Source: JACKII01 sp965222315
GTDB taxonomy: Bacteria > Pseudomonadota > Alphaproteobacteria > Bin95
NCBI GenBank assembly: GCA_965222315.1
Contig: OZ244951.1
Coordinates: 3,348,001-3,412,000, forward strand
Direction: 5' to 3'
DNA: 64,000 bases
A model generated the notes under the pieces. That model was not told the DNA's origin. It made no database searches and saw only the letters and a program-made list of their open reading frames with translations. A program made the translations under genes and the position numbers. Below are positions 36,423 through 45,052 of the stretch, piece after piece. How positions within the stretch are numbered: the first letter of the stretch is position 1; each line of letters opens with the position of its first letter.

Positions 36423-37525
36423 GTGACCTCGCGCAGGATACGGTTCAGGGTGTCGGCGGCGGAATGGATGGAATGATGCCGGATCACCCGTGCCTTGGCA
36501 GCCTGTCCCATCGCCTCACGCCGGGCCGGGTCGGAGACGAGCGTCCGCACGGCGCCGGCAAAGGCCGCAGCGTCTCCCGGTGGCGGCAGCACACCCGTCT
36601 CGCCATCGCTAACGACCACCGGCACACCGTCCGTCTTGCCGGCGACGACAGGAAGGCCGCACGCCTGCGCCTCCAATAAGGCCATGCCAAAAGCCTCGCG
36701 GATCGCGGGCCAAACCATCAGGTCACAGCTTTGGTAAAGACCAGCCAGGCCGCCCTCGTCCTGTTGGCCAAGCCATGTGATCCGTCGCTCGTGCGATGCA
36801 AACAGCGCCTTTATATCCCCAACGGCCTCCCCGTCACCCACTACCAGCATGCGCCATGGCACGTCCCGCAGTTCGTCCAGCGCGTCTGCCAATACCTTGT
36901 ACGATGCGAACTTATTCCCCCGCCGCATCATTCCCACGGCGAGGAGCCAAGGCTGGTCCGGGTCAATCCCATGTTTAACGGCAAGGTTGCCGCGAACGGA
37001 CGGCGCAGCCCTAAATGGGGCTATATCTACAAACGGCGGCAGGTCACGCAGCCGTCCGGGGGCCAGGGGCTCCAGGCAGGCTTTGTCGTTCGGATTCAGG
37101 CAAATCACGGCGGCGGAGCGGCGCACAGCTTCTGCGATCGCCCGGTGGCTCATGTCCCAGGGGCCACCCGCCCGCTTTGGCGCGTAGCTGGCTTCCATCA
37201 CGACATAGGGGATGTTCCAAGCCTCCGCCGCCAAGGGTCCGATCCAGTCAGGTGCCTTGTAATAAAGGTGATAGGTCAGCCACACATCGGGCCTCGCCCC
37301 ACGCCACTGGCGGACCAGCCGCAGCGCCAGCTTTTGGCCCAGTTCGGCCAACCGGGCCTGCCGCACAACGTCACCATTGAGATCACGGCTGCGGAAGGTG
37401 CTGGCGAGCACAGGCTCGTGTCCGCCGAAGCGAAGCGCTTCCAGCACCAGGCGCGCAATCCGGCGGTCGCCGGAGGGCACCGGGTTATGCGGCGGCTTCA
37501 TCGGCGCGTAGAAGGCGACGCGCAT
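36410..37525 (-). CDS. family 4 glycosyltransferase
   Basis: This GT-B protein begins MRVAFYAPMKPPHNPVPSGD, and the PSGDRR stretch is a donor-proximal loop. The C-terminal donor domain shows LLAVGMMRRGNKFASYKVLA, then MVWPAIREAFGMALLEAQAC with the EX7E pattern, and GLPVVAGKTDGVPVVV. ATG 37525 is preferred because the conserved family N-terminus begins there; GTG 37537 overlaps the upstream stop as GTGA and is the alternative. It ends 13 bases inside the histidine phosphatase gene. Confidence 0.85.
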   Translation of the reverse strand: MRVAFYAPMKPPHNPVPSGDRRIARLVLEALRFGGHEPVLASTFRSRDLNGDVVRQARLAELGQKLALRLVRQWRGARPDVWLTYHLYYKAPDWIGPLAAEAWNIPYVVMEASYAPKRAGGPWDMSHRAIAEAVRRSAAVICLNPNDKACLEPLAPGRLRDLPPFVDIAPFRAAPSVRGNLAVKHGIDPDQPWLLAVGMMRRGNKFASYKVLADALDELRDVPWRMLVVGDGEAVGDIKALFASHERRITWLGQQDEGGLAGLYQSCDLMVWPAIREAFGMALLEAQACGLPVVAGKTDGVPVVVSDGETGVLPPPGDAAAFAGAVRTLVSDPARREAMGQAAKARVIRHHSIHSAADTLNRILREVTCRS

Positions 37526-37533
37526 GGGCAGGT

Positions 37534-38805
37534 TCACTCCGCCGCTTGACGGATGGGCGGCTCTGGCAGGCCGAAACGCCAGGCCAACCGGTCGATGCCG
37601 CTCTCGAACGAGAAACTGCGCCGCAGATTTTCCGCGCCAGCAAGGCCCAGCCTTTGGCGCTCAAATGGGGTGCGGATCAGGTGCTCCAGCATCCCGGCCA
37701 ACGCCACCGGGTCAGCGGGCGGGACCAAGGCCCCGTTTTGACCATCCGTGATCAGTTCGGGAATGCCGGCGACACCGGTCGCAAGACAGCAAAGTGCCTG
37801 AGTCTGGGCTTCCATCAGCACATTCGGCAGACCGTCCCGGTCGCCATCCTCCGCAATCTTGCTGGCCAGGACAAAAAGGTCAGCCTCCCGGCAGGCAGCA
37901 ATGACGGCGTCCTGCGCCTGCGCGCCCCGCCATTCGATCCGGTCCGCCAGACCTAGTCTTTCCGCCTGTCGCTTCAACTTCTTGGAGAGCTTGCCGCCGC
38001 CGATATGGATGAAGCGCCAATGAAGACCAGGCGGCAGCAGCGCCAATGCCTCCAGCACATCGTCATATCCCTTCTTCGCCACCGCACGGCCAACGGAGAG
38101 GATTTGGACCGGCTCGTTGGGATTTGCGCCATCCCGCGCGGATTGTGCGGACAGTGGTGGCGGAAACCGGCCCAGATCAAGACCATGATAGAGCAGTTCC
38201 ACCCGCTCACGCGGCGCACCGCCAGCTTCCGCCATATCGGCCAGATGCCTTGCGCCAAAGCCGGTGCAGGTAACCGCCCAGACACAGCCTGCCAACTTCT
38301 CCCGCTTCTCCCAGTCGGGCGAAGTCCATATGTCCTTCGCGTGGGCTGACACGCTCCAGGGCAGCCCCCTAAGCACCGCCGCATAGCGCGTAACGGAGGC
38401 GGGTGTGTGCAGGAAATGGGCGTGCAGGTGTTCTATCTCCGAAGGCAATTCCGCGGCCAGCACCAGCGCCTGCCCCCACCGGCGGATACGGTTGCGCGTC
38501 CGGTCGCGTCTCAGGTCAGCCCGCCAAAGCGCTTTGGCTTCGGCATAGTGCGGCCACCGCCGCACGGTGCGCCAAGCCCGCCAGACCCGCAACGGCTCCA
38601 GGTGCAGGTATTCGGGCAGGTAGGTGACCGTCGCGGCAATCGCTTCATGCAGCGGATGACGCTTCCGGTCGGTTGGATGACGTAAGGAAATGATGTGCTG
38701 GCGGAGACCCCGCTCCTGCAGTGCCAGAATTTCCTGTGCGATGAAGGTCTCGGAGAGACGCGGATAGCCTTTCAGCACTACCGCAACAGTCGCCGCCGGT
38801 TGCAT
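37534..38805 (-). CDS. family 4 glycosyltransferase (colanic-acid WcaL-like)
   Basis: This 423-residue GT-B enzyme opens with VLKGYPRLSETFIAQEILAL, the pattern of WcaL/AmsK-type exopolysaccharide transferases. The central segment is HAHFLHTPASVTRYAAVLRG and WSVSAHAKDIW. The donor site is at LSVGRAVAKKGYDDVLEALA and FVLASKIAEDGDRDGLPNVLMEAQ, then ATGVAGIPELI. The cytoplasmic enzyme probably adds a hexose to a lipid-linked or soluble acceptor. It lies 13 bases after the MurG-like gene and ends near the start of the next GT4 gene. Confidence 0.87.
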   Translation of the reverse strand: MQPAATVAVVLKGYPRLSETFIAQEILALQERGLRQHIISLRHPTDRKRHPLHEAIAATVTYLPEYLHLEPLRVWRAWRTVRRWPHYAEAKALWRADLRRDRTRNRIRRWGQALVLAAELPSEIEHLHAHFLHTPASVTRYAAVLRGLPWSVSAHAKDIWTSPDWEKREKLAGCVWAVTCTGFGARHLADMAEAGGAPRERVELLYHGLDLGRFPPPLSAQSARDGANPNEPVQILSVGRAVAKKGYDDVLEALALLPPGLHWRFIHIGGGKLSKKLKRQAERLGLADRIEWRGAQAQDAVIAACREADLFVLASKIAEDGDRDGLPNVLMEAQTQALCCLATGVAGIPELITDGQNGALVPPADPVALAGMLEHLIRTPFERQRLGLAGAENLRRSFSFESGIDRLAWRFGLPEPPIRQAAE

Positions 38806-38818
38806 GGGCTACAACGCC

Positions 38819-40054
38819 TTAAGAGCCAGCGGCCGCGAACTCTAGGTCCCGCCGCTGCCGGGGCTTCGAAAGGATCTTGCCCGCCAGGCGGTTGACGTTG
38901 ACCAGTCCATCCAGCAAGCCCGGGACGACAATATCAGATGGCCGTTGCTGTTGCGGCAAATGGCGGAGCGCCGTCGCCATAGCCCAGGCATCCCGCCCGC
39001 CATCCGGATCGAGCATCGAGACCAACCCCAGTTCCTGCGCCCGGCCGGCACGTATCGTTTGCTCTAGCCGGGGCTTGGAGCGGGGTACGATAATGGCTGG
39101 CTTGTTAAAGGACAGGATCTCGCAAAAGGTGTTGTAGCCGCCCATCGCAACCACCCCGCTGGCCCCCGCCATCAGCGTTTCCATCTGCGCGTCGAAAGTG
39201 ATCGCCTCGACATTCGCCAGCGGTTCGATCCGCTGCCGGAAATTGTTCTGGTGTTCCGTCTGCATGAAGGGACCGAACACGATCAGCGCCCGGCACGGCA
39301 AATCGGGCTGCGCCTCATAGGCGCGGATGACCCAATCCACCATTGCCTCCCCATCGCCTCCGCCTCCTGGTGTGACCAGCACATAGGGGGCGCTCCCGAC
39401 CAGTGGCTCTGCGCTGCCGGCATTGGCCGTCACCGATCGACGGAGATAGCCGGTGTAGACCATTCTCCGGCGTACTGAATCCGGCAACTCAATGCCCTCC
39501 ATCGGATTGCATATCTGCGGCAGGCCATAGACCCAGATCTCGTCATAGAAATCGCGTAATGCAGCATGGGCGCCTTTACGGGTCCATTCCGGCTGAAGCG
39601 ATTCGGGGTCGTCCATGACATCCCGCAAGCCGAGCACCAGACGGGTACCGCGCGCCTGGAGCAGTTCCAGCGTCGCCTTCACCTCACCCCGAAGGCCAAG
39701 CGGTTCCTTGTCCACCAGAAAGATATCCGGATCGAAAATCCGCGCCGTTTCGCGAATGATGGCAGCCCGCAGCGCAAGGGTCTTGTCTGCTGCGATGTCG
39801 AGCGCCTGACTCGTGTATTCGCCGTTGGACAGCTTAATCATGCCGGGCATACGGACAAAGTCTACGCGTGGCCGGAAACCGAAGCTGCCGATAATCGGGG
39901 AGCCCGACAGGATCAGGACCGAAAGGTCCGGGAAATCACTCACCAGCCCGTGCGCGATTTCACGGCAACGGCGCAGGTGGCCGAGGCCGAAACTGTCATG
40001 GCTGTAGATCAGGAGCCTCCGGCCCGCTTCTGCCGCTTTTGAAGCTTTGTCCAT
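38819..40054 (-). CDS. MurG/COG4671-like glycosyltransferase
   Basis: This 411-residue GT-B protein begins RLLIYSHDSFGLGHLRRCRE, where GLGH is the acceptor loop, followed by LILSGSPIIGSFGF. The donor site near residue 310 is GVVAMGGYNTFCEILSFNKP, then IIVPRSKPRLEQTIRAGRAQ. It matches the COG4671 predicted glycosyltransferases, often found with GT4 enzymes but not functionally assigned. It is the first gene of the seven-gene minus-strand cluster, and 223 bases separate it from the divergently transcribed degenerate ABC gene. Confidence 0.82.
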   Translation of the reverse strand: MDKASKAAEAGRRLLIYSHDSFGLGHLRRCREIAHGLVSDFPDLSVLILSGSPIIGSFGFRPRVDFVRMPGMIKLSNGEYTSQALDIAADKTLALRAAIIRETARIFDPDIFLVDKEPLGLRGEVKATLELLQARGTRLVLGLRDVMDDPESLQPEWTRKGAHAALRDFYDEIWVYGLPQICNPMEGIELPDSVRRRMVYTGYLRRSVTANAGSAEPLVGSAPYVLVTPGGGGDGEAMVDWVIRAYEAQPDLPCRALIVFGPFMQTEHQNNFRQRIEPLANVEAITFDAQMETLMAGASGVVAMGGYNTFCEILSFNKPAIIVPRSKPRLEQTIRAGRAQELGLVSMLDPDGGRDAWAMATALRHLPQQQRPSDIVVPGLLDGLVNVNRLAGKILSKPRQRRDLEFAAAGS

Positions 40055-40277
40055 TTGCCGCTCCTTTGCGGCCGCACCCCGGCCACCGGTTGATGGTCAC
40101 CGCAGTAAAGGCTTGCGTCAAATCCCAGGCGGCCCAGAGGACTCCGGCCACTTGGACCGAGCTAGCACATCTTGGAAATGTCTGAAAACACATTTGTCGA
40201 TATCAGAATGGGATACTATAGTCTTTCACAACAAAAACCGGGCTCGTTCAAGGTGAACGCCCGCGATTGAGTTTACA

Positions 40278-42884
40278 ATGCAGCGTTCGATTTACGGCTT
40301 TATATTCAAGCACAGTTTGCCTCAACAGATTGTTTTGGTGGTGCTGACCTTTGCCGCGCTGCCATTCATATACTTGCAAGCCGAACTGCCAAAACAAATC
40401 GTCAATGACGCCATTGGGGCCGATTCGGCAGACTTTCCCGTTACTCTTTATGGGCTCGAACTGGACCAGATCACCTATTTGTTTTTCCTTTGCGGAACTT
40501 TCTTGTTCCTGGTTCTGGTCAACGGCGGTTTCAAATATATTCTGAACGTCTCACGCGGACGCTTGGGCGAACGGATGCTGCGCCGCTTGCGGTATGAATT
40601 GTACTGCAGGGTACTCCGTTTCCCGGTACCGCACTTCCGCCGGGTCAGCCAGGGTGAGCTGATTCCCATGATCACCCAGGAGGTCGAGCCGCTGGGTGGC
40701 TTTATCGGCGATGCCATTGCCCAGCCCCTCTACCAGGCCGGCATCCTGGTCACGCTGTTGATCTTCATACTAATGCAGGATCCGACCCTGGGCATTGCAG
40801 CGGTTGCGCTCTTCCCGATCCAGGCCGTGTTCATCCCGATGATGCAAAAGCGCGTCAATGCACTGGCCAAAGAACGGGTACAGAATGTGCGGCGCTTGTC
40901 GGATCATCTGGGCGAGAGCATTGCCGGGATCACGGAAATCCGGGCGAACGACAGCGGCCACTACCAGCGTGCCCGCTTCGCGCAGCGCCTGGGGATCATC
41001 TATCAGATCCGCTACAAAATCTTCATCCGGAAGTTCCTGATCAAATTCATCAACAACTTCCTGGCCCAGTTTACACCGTTTCTCTTTTATTCTGTCGGGG
41101 GCTACCTGGCGATCCAGGGCGAATTGAGCGTTGGTGCGCTGGTGGCCGTCATCAGCGCGCACAAGGACATGAATGCGCCCTGGAAAGAGTTGCTGGCATA
41201 TTACCAGCAGCGTGAGGACGCGCGGATCAAGTACGAGACCGTTGTCGAGCAATTTGACCCCCGCGGCATGCTCGACGAGGGATTGCAGGGCCAGCAGGAT
41301 GTGGAGCCGTTCCCAGCGGGCACACAGGTGAATTTCCGCGGCGTCACCCTCTCCGACGAAGACGGCACAGTCTACCTGCACCACACGAATATAAGCTTCG
41401 ATTTGAGCTCCACCGTTGCCGTGACCGGCCCGAGCGGCGGCGGCAAGGAGGAATTCGCGCCACTGCTCGCCCGGCTCTACACGCCAACCGGCGGACGTAT
41501 CAATATCGGCGACGAGGACCTGACAGGCCTGCCTGAAGCAAAGATCGGCCGCCGCTTCGGCTATGTCGGCGGCCAGCCCTACCTGTTCGCAGGCACCGTG
41601 AGAGACAATCTGCTGCTGGCGATCCAACACTTCCCGGCGCCAGGCGCAGACGATGACAGCCGGGCCTGGACCGCCGAGGCCGAGAAGGCCGGCAACACGA
41701 TCGACAGTCCGGATTCCGACTGGATCAACTACAAGAGCCTGGGCATAGAGACGCCGGAGCAATTGTCTGAGATCATACGGGACGTGCTGAAGGCTGTGAT
41801 GCTGGCCGACGACATTTATGAATTCGGCCTGCGCGGACGGTTCAATCCGGATACTGAAACCCTGCCGGTGGAACAGTTCCTGAGCGCACGGGCCGCTTTG
41901 CGAGACCGGTTGACGGGCGACAAGTTGGCGGGCCTGGTCGAGCCCTTCGATCCGGAGAAATACAACCGCAATGCGACAGTGGCGGAGAACCTGTTGTTCG
42001 GCACGCCGGTCGGTAATGCGTTCGACATGGATCACCTGGGGAACCATCCTTATGTGAGGCAGATCCTGGAGGAGAGTGGCCTGACCGACCAATTCTTCGA
42101 TATCGGGCAGCAGGTCGCCGAAATCATGATCGACTTGTTCGCGGATGTGGATACCAGCAACGAGTTGATGGAGCAGTTCAGCTTCATCTCGCCCGAAGAC
42201 CTGCCGGAATTCCAGGCGATCATGTCCCGAATCAACCGCAGCGACAACGGCACGGCGGAGGCAGACCGGAACCGCCTAATCTCTCTCCCCTTCCGGTTGT
42301 CGCCCGAGCGGCATCGCCTGGGCCTGATCGGCGAGGACTTACAGGCACAGTTGCTGGAAGCAAGGAAGCTGTTCGCCGCGAAACTGCCGGAGGAACTGAA
42401 GGACGCCGTCGCCTTCTTCGACCCGGAACGCTTCAACCCGGCAAGCTCCCTGCAGGACAACCTTCTGTTCGGCAAGATCGCGTACGGCCGGCCGCAGGCG
42501 GAGCAGCAGGTTCGGGCGGCGCTCAGTCAGGTGCTACACGATTTCGACCTGATCCAGGCCACCGTGGAAATTGGTCTGCAGTTCCAGGTTGGAGTCGGCG
42601 GCAGCCGCCTGTCGACGGTGCAGCGTCAGAAACTGGCCATTGCAAGGGCGCTATTGAAGAAGCCGGACCTCCTCATCCTGAACAATCCGTTCGGCGCATT
42701 CGACGAAGGCCTGCGCGCCTCCTTGCTCGAACGGATCATGGAATGCCAGAACGGCCGCGGCGTTGTCGCCGTCATGGATCAACTGTCATTGCCGGAACGC
42801 TTCGACCATGTCTTTCTAGCGGAGAATGGACGTTTGGCCGAACCGGATGACACAACTTCACCTGCCGCGAAGGCGGCCGAGTAG
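40278..42884 (+). CDS. exporter-like ABC protein with degenerate ATPase motifs and large repeat-bearing NBD insertion
   Basis: This 868-residue protein has a normal type I exporter membrane domain (residues 1-310; GELIPMITQEVEPLGGFIGD coupling region). The NBD is abnormal. Walker A is GPSGGGKE (384-391) with Glu in place of Ser/Thr. The signature is LSTVQ (778-782). Walker B reads LLILNNPF, with Asn at 802 and 803 in place of Asp and Glu. The switch His is Asp 834. Between the Q-loop (Q433) and the signature are about 285 extra residues with a repeated FDPE-x10-NLLFG motif at 557-575 and 714-732. The protein cannot hydrolyse ATP in the usual way. It heads an operon with a cNMP-binding protein and a methyltransferase. 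No strong ribosome site is seen. Confidence 0.85.
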   Translation: MQRSIYGFIFKHSLPQQIVLVVLTFAALPFIYLQAELPKQIVNDAIGADSADFPVTLYGLELDQITYLFFLCGTFLFLVLVNGGFKYILNVSRGRLGERMLRRLRYELYCRVLRFPVPHFRRVSQGELIPMITQEVEPLGGFIGDAIAQPLYQAGILVTLLIFILMQDPTLGIAAVALFPIQAVFIPMMQKRVNALAKERVQNVRRLSDHLGESIAGITEIRANDSGHYQRARFAQRLGIIYQIRYKIFIRKFLIKFINNFLAQFTPFLFYSVGGYLAIQGELSVGALVAVISAHKDMNAPWKELLAYYQQREDARIKYETVVEQFDPRGMLDEGLQGQQDVEPFPAGTQVNFRGVTLSDEDGTVYLHHTNISFDLSSTVAVTGPSGGGKEEFAPLLARLYTPTGGRINIGDEDLTGLPEAKIGRRFGYVGGQPYLFAGTVRDNLLLAIQHFPAPGADDDSRAWTAEAEKAGNTIDSPDSDWINYKSLGIETPEQLSEIIRDVLKAVMLADDIYEFGLRGRFNPDTETLPVEQFLSARAALRDRLTGDKLAGLVEPFDPEKYNRNATVAENLLFGTPVGNAFDMDHLGNHPYVRQILEESGLTDQFFDIGQQVAEIMIDLFADVDTSNELMEQFSFISPEDLPEFQAIMSRINRSDNGTAEADRNRLISLPFRLSPERHRLGLIGEDLQAQLLEARKLFAAKLPEELKDAVAFFDPERFNPASSLQDNLLFGKIAYGRPQAEQQVRAALSQVLHDFDLIQATVEIGLQFQVGVGGSRLSTVQRQKLAIARALLKKPDLLILNNPFGAFDEGLRASLLERIMECQNGRGVVAVMDQLSLPERFDHVFLAENGRLAEPDDTTSPAAKAAE

Positions 42885-42902
42885 GGAGGACGGGAAACCA
42901 CC

Positions 42903-43352
42903 ATGTCCTTAAATCAGGAAGTCGACGCGCTCCGGCGCGTACCGCTTTTTCAGCCGATTGAACCGCGGCGGCTGAAGCTGCTGGCGTTCACCAGCGAGCG
43001 CCTTCAGTTCAACCCAGGCCAGGACATTGTCACCCAGGGCGACCCAGGCGATGCAGCCTATATCATCCTGTCGGGTGAGGCTGACGTTCTGATCAGCAAT
43101 AACGGGGAAATGATCCCCGTCGCCCGGTTGGGCGACAACGCCGTCATCGGCGAGATCGCCATTCTGACCGGGGTTCCGCGCACCGCAACCGTGCGCGCCG
43201 TGGGCGACCTGACCGCACTGCGGATCGGAAAGGACACATTTTTTAAACTCATCACCGACATCCCGGATATTGGAATGGAGATCATGAAGGAACTGGCCCG
43301 CCGCCTGGAGCGGACAACCGCCGAACTGCAAAAAGCAAAGGCCGCTGCGTGA
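42903..43352 (+). CDS. stand-alone cyclic-nucleotide-binding domain protein
   Basis: The 149-residue product is a single CNBD with no DNA-binding helix-turn-helix. The phosphate-binding cassette is intact: IGEIAILTGVPRTATVRA, with G83-E84 for the ribose and R93-T94 for the phosphate. The early part (LFQPIEPRRLKLLAF, FNPGQDIVTQGDPGDAAYII) is canonical, and a long amphipathic helix closes the C-terminus. It lies 18 bases after the degenerate ABC gene and overlaps the methyltransferase gene as GTGA. It may act as a detachable regulatory subunit of the membrane protein. The nucleotide bound is unknown. Confidence 0.88.
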   Translation: MSLNQEVDALRRVPLFQPIEPRRLKLLAFTSERLQFNPGQDIVTQGDPGDAAYIILSGEADVLISNNGEMIPVARLGDNAVIGEIAILTGVPRTATVRAVGDLTALRIGKDTFFKLITDIPDIGMEIMKELARRLERTTAELQKAKAAA

Positions 43353-43834
43353 GCCGTCTCGACAGTTTTATCCGCCGGATGGAGGCGCAGCGCGCTTGCC
43401 TGAACGTAGCGGCAGAGGTCTTGCGGGGCATACCTGGTCCTGTGCTGGAACTGGGCCTGGGCAATGGCCGCACCTATGATCACTTGCGGGAGATCATGCC
43501 GGAGCGCCGGATTTTTGTGTTTGAGCGCAAAGTTGCCGCTCACCCCGACTGCATTCCGGCGGACGAAGATCTTTTCACCGGTGATTTCCGGGACACACTG
43601 CCCGGCGCGATGGCGCGGATGGGAGAGAAAGCCGCGCTGGTCCATGCGGACTATGGCGCAGGCACGCCGGACTATGTGACCGGCATGTCGGCTTTCCTGG
43701 CGGAAACCCTGGTGGATATGGTAGCGCCCGGCAGTTGGATCGTCTCTGACTATCCGATTGACGGGAAGGGCTGGAAAGATATTCCATTGCCCGAGGGCAT
43801 CCGCCCCAACCGCTACTTCATCCGGCAGGTTTGA
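43349..43834 (+). CDS. class I SAM-dependent methyltransferase, small form
   Basis: This 161-residue protein has the SAM-binding glycine loop PVLELGLGNGRTYDHLRE (residues 31-48) and an acidic second strand (RRIFVFERKV). A later ALVHADYGAG segment stands where motif III is expected, and IVSDYPID follows. It is shorter than most class I enzymes and has no obvious substrate domain. GTG start 43349 overlaps the CNBD stop. Its position in a trio with the unusual ABC protein suggests it modifies the same substrate or the protein itself, which is inference. Confidence 0.75.
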   Translation: MSRLDSFIRRMEAQRACLNVAAEVLRGIPGPVLELGLGNGRTYDHLREIMPERRIFVFERKVAAHPDCIPADEDLFTGDFRDTLPGAMARMGEKAALVHADYGAGTPDYVTGMSAFLAETLVDMVAPGSWIVSDYPIDGKGWKDIPLPEGIRPNRYFIRQV

Positions 43835-43840
43835 AGGCAC

Positions 43841-45052
43841 CTAAGCAACCGCTCCGTCCACCCTCATCCGGGCTATCGCTTCGCCACTGAAACCCGCCTC
43901 CGACAATAGGCGGTCCGTGTGCTCGCCCTGACGCGGCGCTATGGTATGTGGGTCGCCAGGCGCCAAGGGTGCCGTGCCGGGCAGGTTCACCGCCGGCATG
44001 GCGCCCAGTACCGGATCCGGCAGCCAGGAGAGCGTGCCGGTAGCCTGCACATGGCCGTCCTGCACCACACTGCCATAGTCATGCACTGGCGAGTGCGGCA
44101 CGTCGGCGGCGTGCAAGGCGGCACAGAGTTCGTCCCGCTTCCACTGGCCGATCGTCTCCGCAAGGACAATGCGCAGAGCGTCTTCATGCTCGCGGCGGGC
44201 GTCCAATGTGGTGAAGCGGGGGTCCTTCGCCGTTTCGGGTAAGTCCAGCACCTGGCAGAGCGCCTGAAAAAATTTCTCCCGAATGATGGAGATGTTTACC
44301 GGTCCGTCCGCCGTCTGATAGGTGCCAGTCGGCGGCACTGGCGACGATTCCACTGGAGCCAGTGAGGAGCCGGGCTCCACCGCCTCCTGATTCAATCCCT
44401 GCTGCTGGAAGAACAGCATGGAGCGCATCAGGCTGATGTCCAGATGCCGGCCGCCCTGCCCCATCGCTTTGGCGTAGAGCGCGGTGGAGACGCTCTGGTA
44501 GGCCATCAGGCCGGTCGTATAGTCAGGGACCGCATAGCCGATGCGGCGGGGTTGACCATCGTCGCCGCGGTTCCGGCTCATCAGCCCGGTGAAAGCCTGC
44601 AGAATTGCGTCCGTCGCCGGCCGCTCGGCATAAGGGCCGGTTTGGCCGAAGCCTGTAACGGAGCCGTAGACCACGTCTGGGGACACTGCCTTTATTGCTG
44701 CATAGCCGACCCCCAGCCGGTCGGCGATGCCGGGACGGTTACTTTCCAGGAACACGTCGGCCCCCTCTGCCAGCTTCAGCACCACATCCCGGCCTGCCGG
44801 CTGTTTCAGGTCAATGCAGATCGCCTGCTTGCCGCGGTTGCAGGTAGCATAGGCGGGCGTCCGGTCGCCGGTTGGCGCGCCGAGCGTGCGGGACCAATCG
44901 CCTTCCGGCGGCTCGATCTTAATGACCCTCGCGCCGTAATGGCCGAGCAGCATCGCGCAGAATGGCCCGGCAAGGCCCTGGGTCAGGTCAACAACGCGGA
45001 GGCCTTTGAAAGGGAGCATGAAATCGGATGAGGCGTTGGCTTGTTTTGTCAT
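43841..45052 (-). CDS. CaiB/BaiF family III CoA-transferase
   Basis: This 403-residue protein has the family III start LPFKGLRVVDLTQGLAGPFC, then RVIKIEPPEGDWSR and the catalytic-type Asp in the ATCNRGKQAICIDLKQPAGRD neighbourhood. A second landmark is DAILQAFTGLMSRN. These enzymes move CoA between organic acids. The ATG overlaps the stop of the hotdog-fold gene (ATGA), so the pair probably acts on the same acyl-CoA. It is convergent with the methyltransferase gene, with 6 bases between. Confidence 0.9.
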   Translation of the reverse strand: MTKQANASSDFMLPFKGLRVVDLTQGLAGPFCAMLLGHYGARVIKIEPPEGDWSRTLGAPTGDRTPAYATCNRGKQAICIDLKQPAGRDVVLKLAEGADVFLESNRPGIADRLGVGYAAIKAVSPDVVYGSVTGFGQTGPYAERPATDAILQAFTGLMSRNRGDDGQPRRIGYAVPDYTTGLMAYQSVSTALYAKAMGQGGRHLDISLMRSMLFFQQQGLNQEAVEPGSSLAPVESSPVPPTGTYQTADGPVNISIIREKFFQALCQVLDLPETAKDPRFTTLDARREHEDALRIVLAETIGQWKRDELCAALHAADVPHSPVHDYGSVVQDGHVQATGTLSWLPDPVLGAMPAVNLPGTAPLAPGDPHTIAPRQGEHTDRLLSEAGFSGEAIARMRVDGAVA

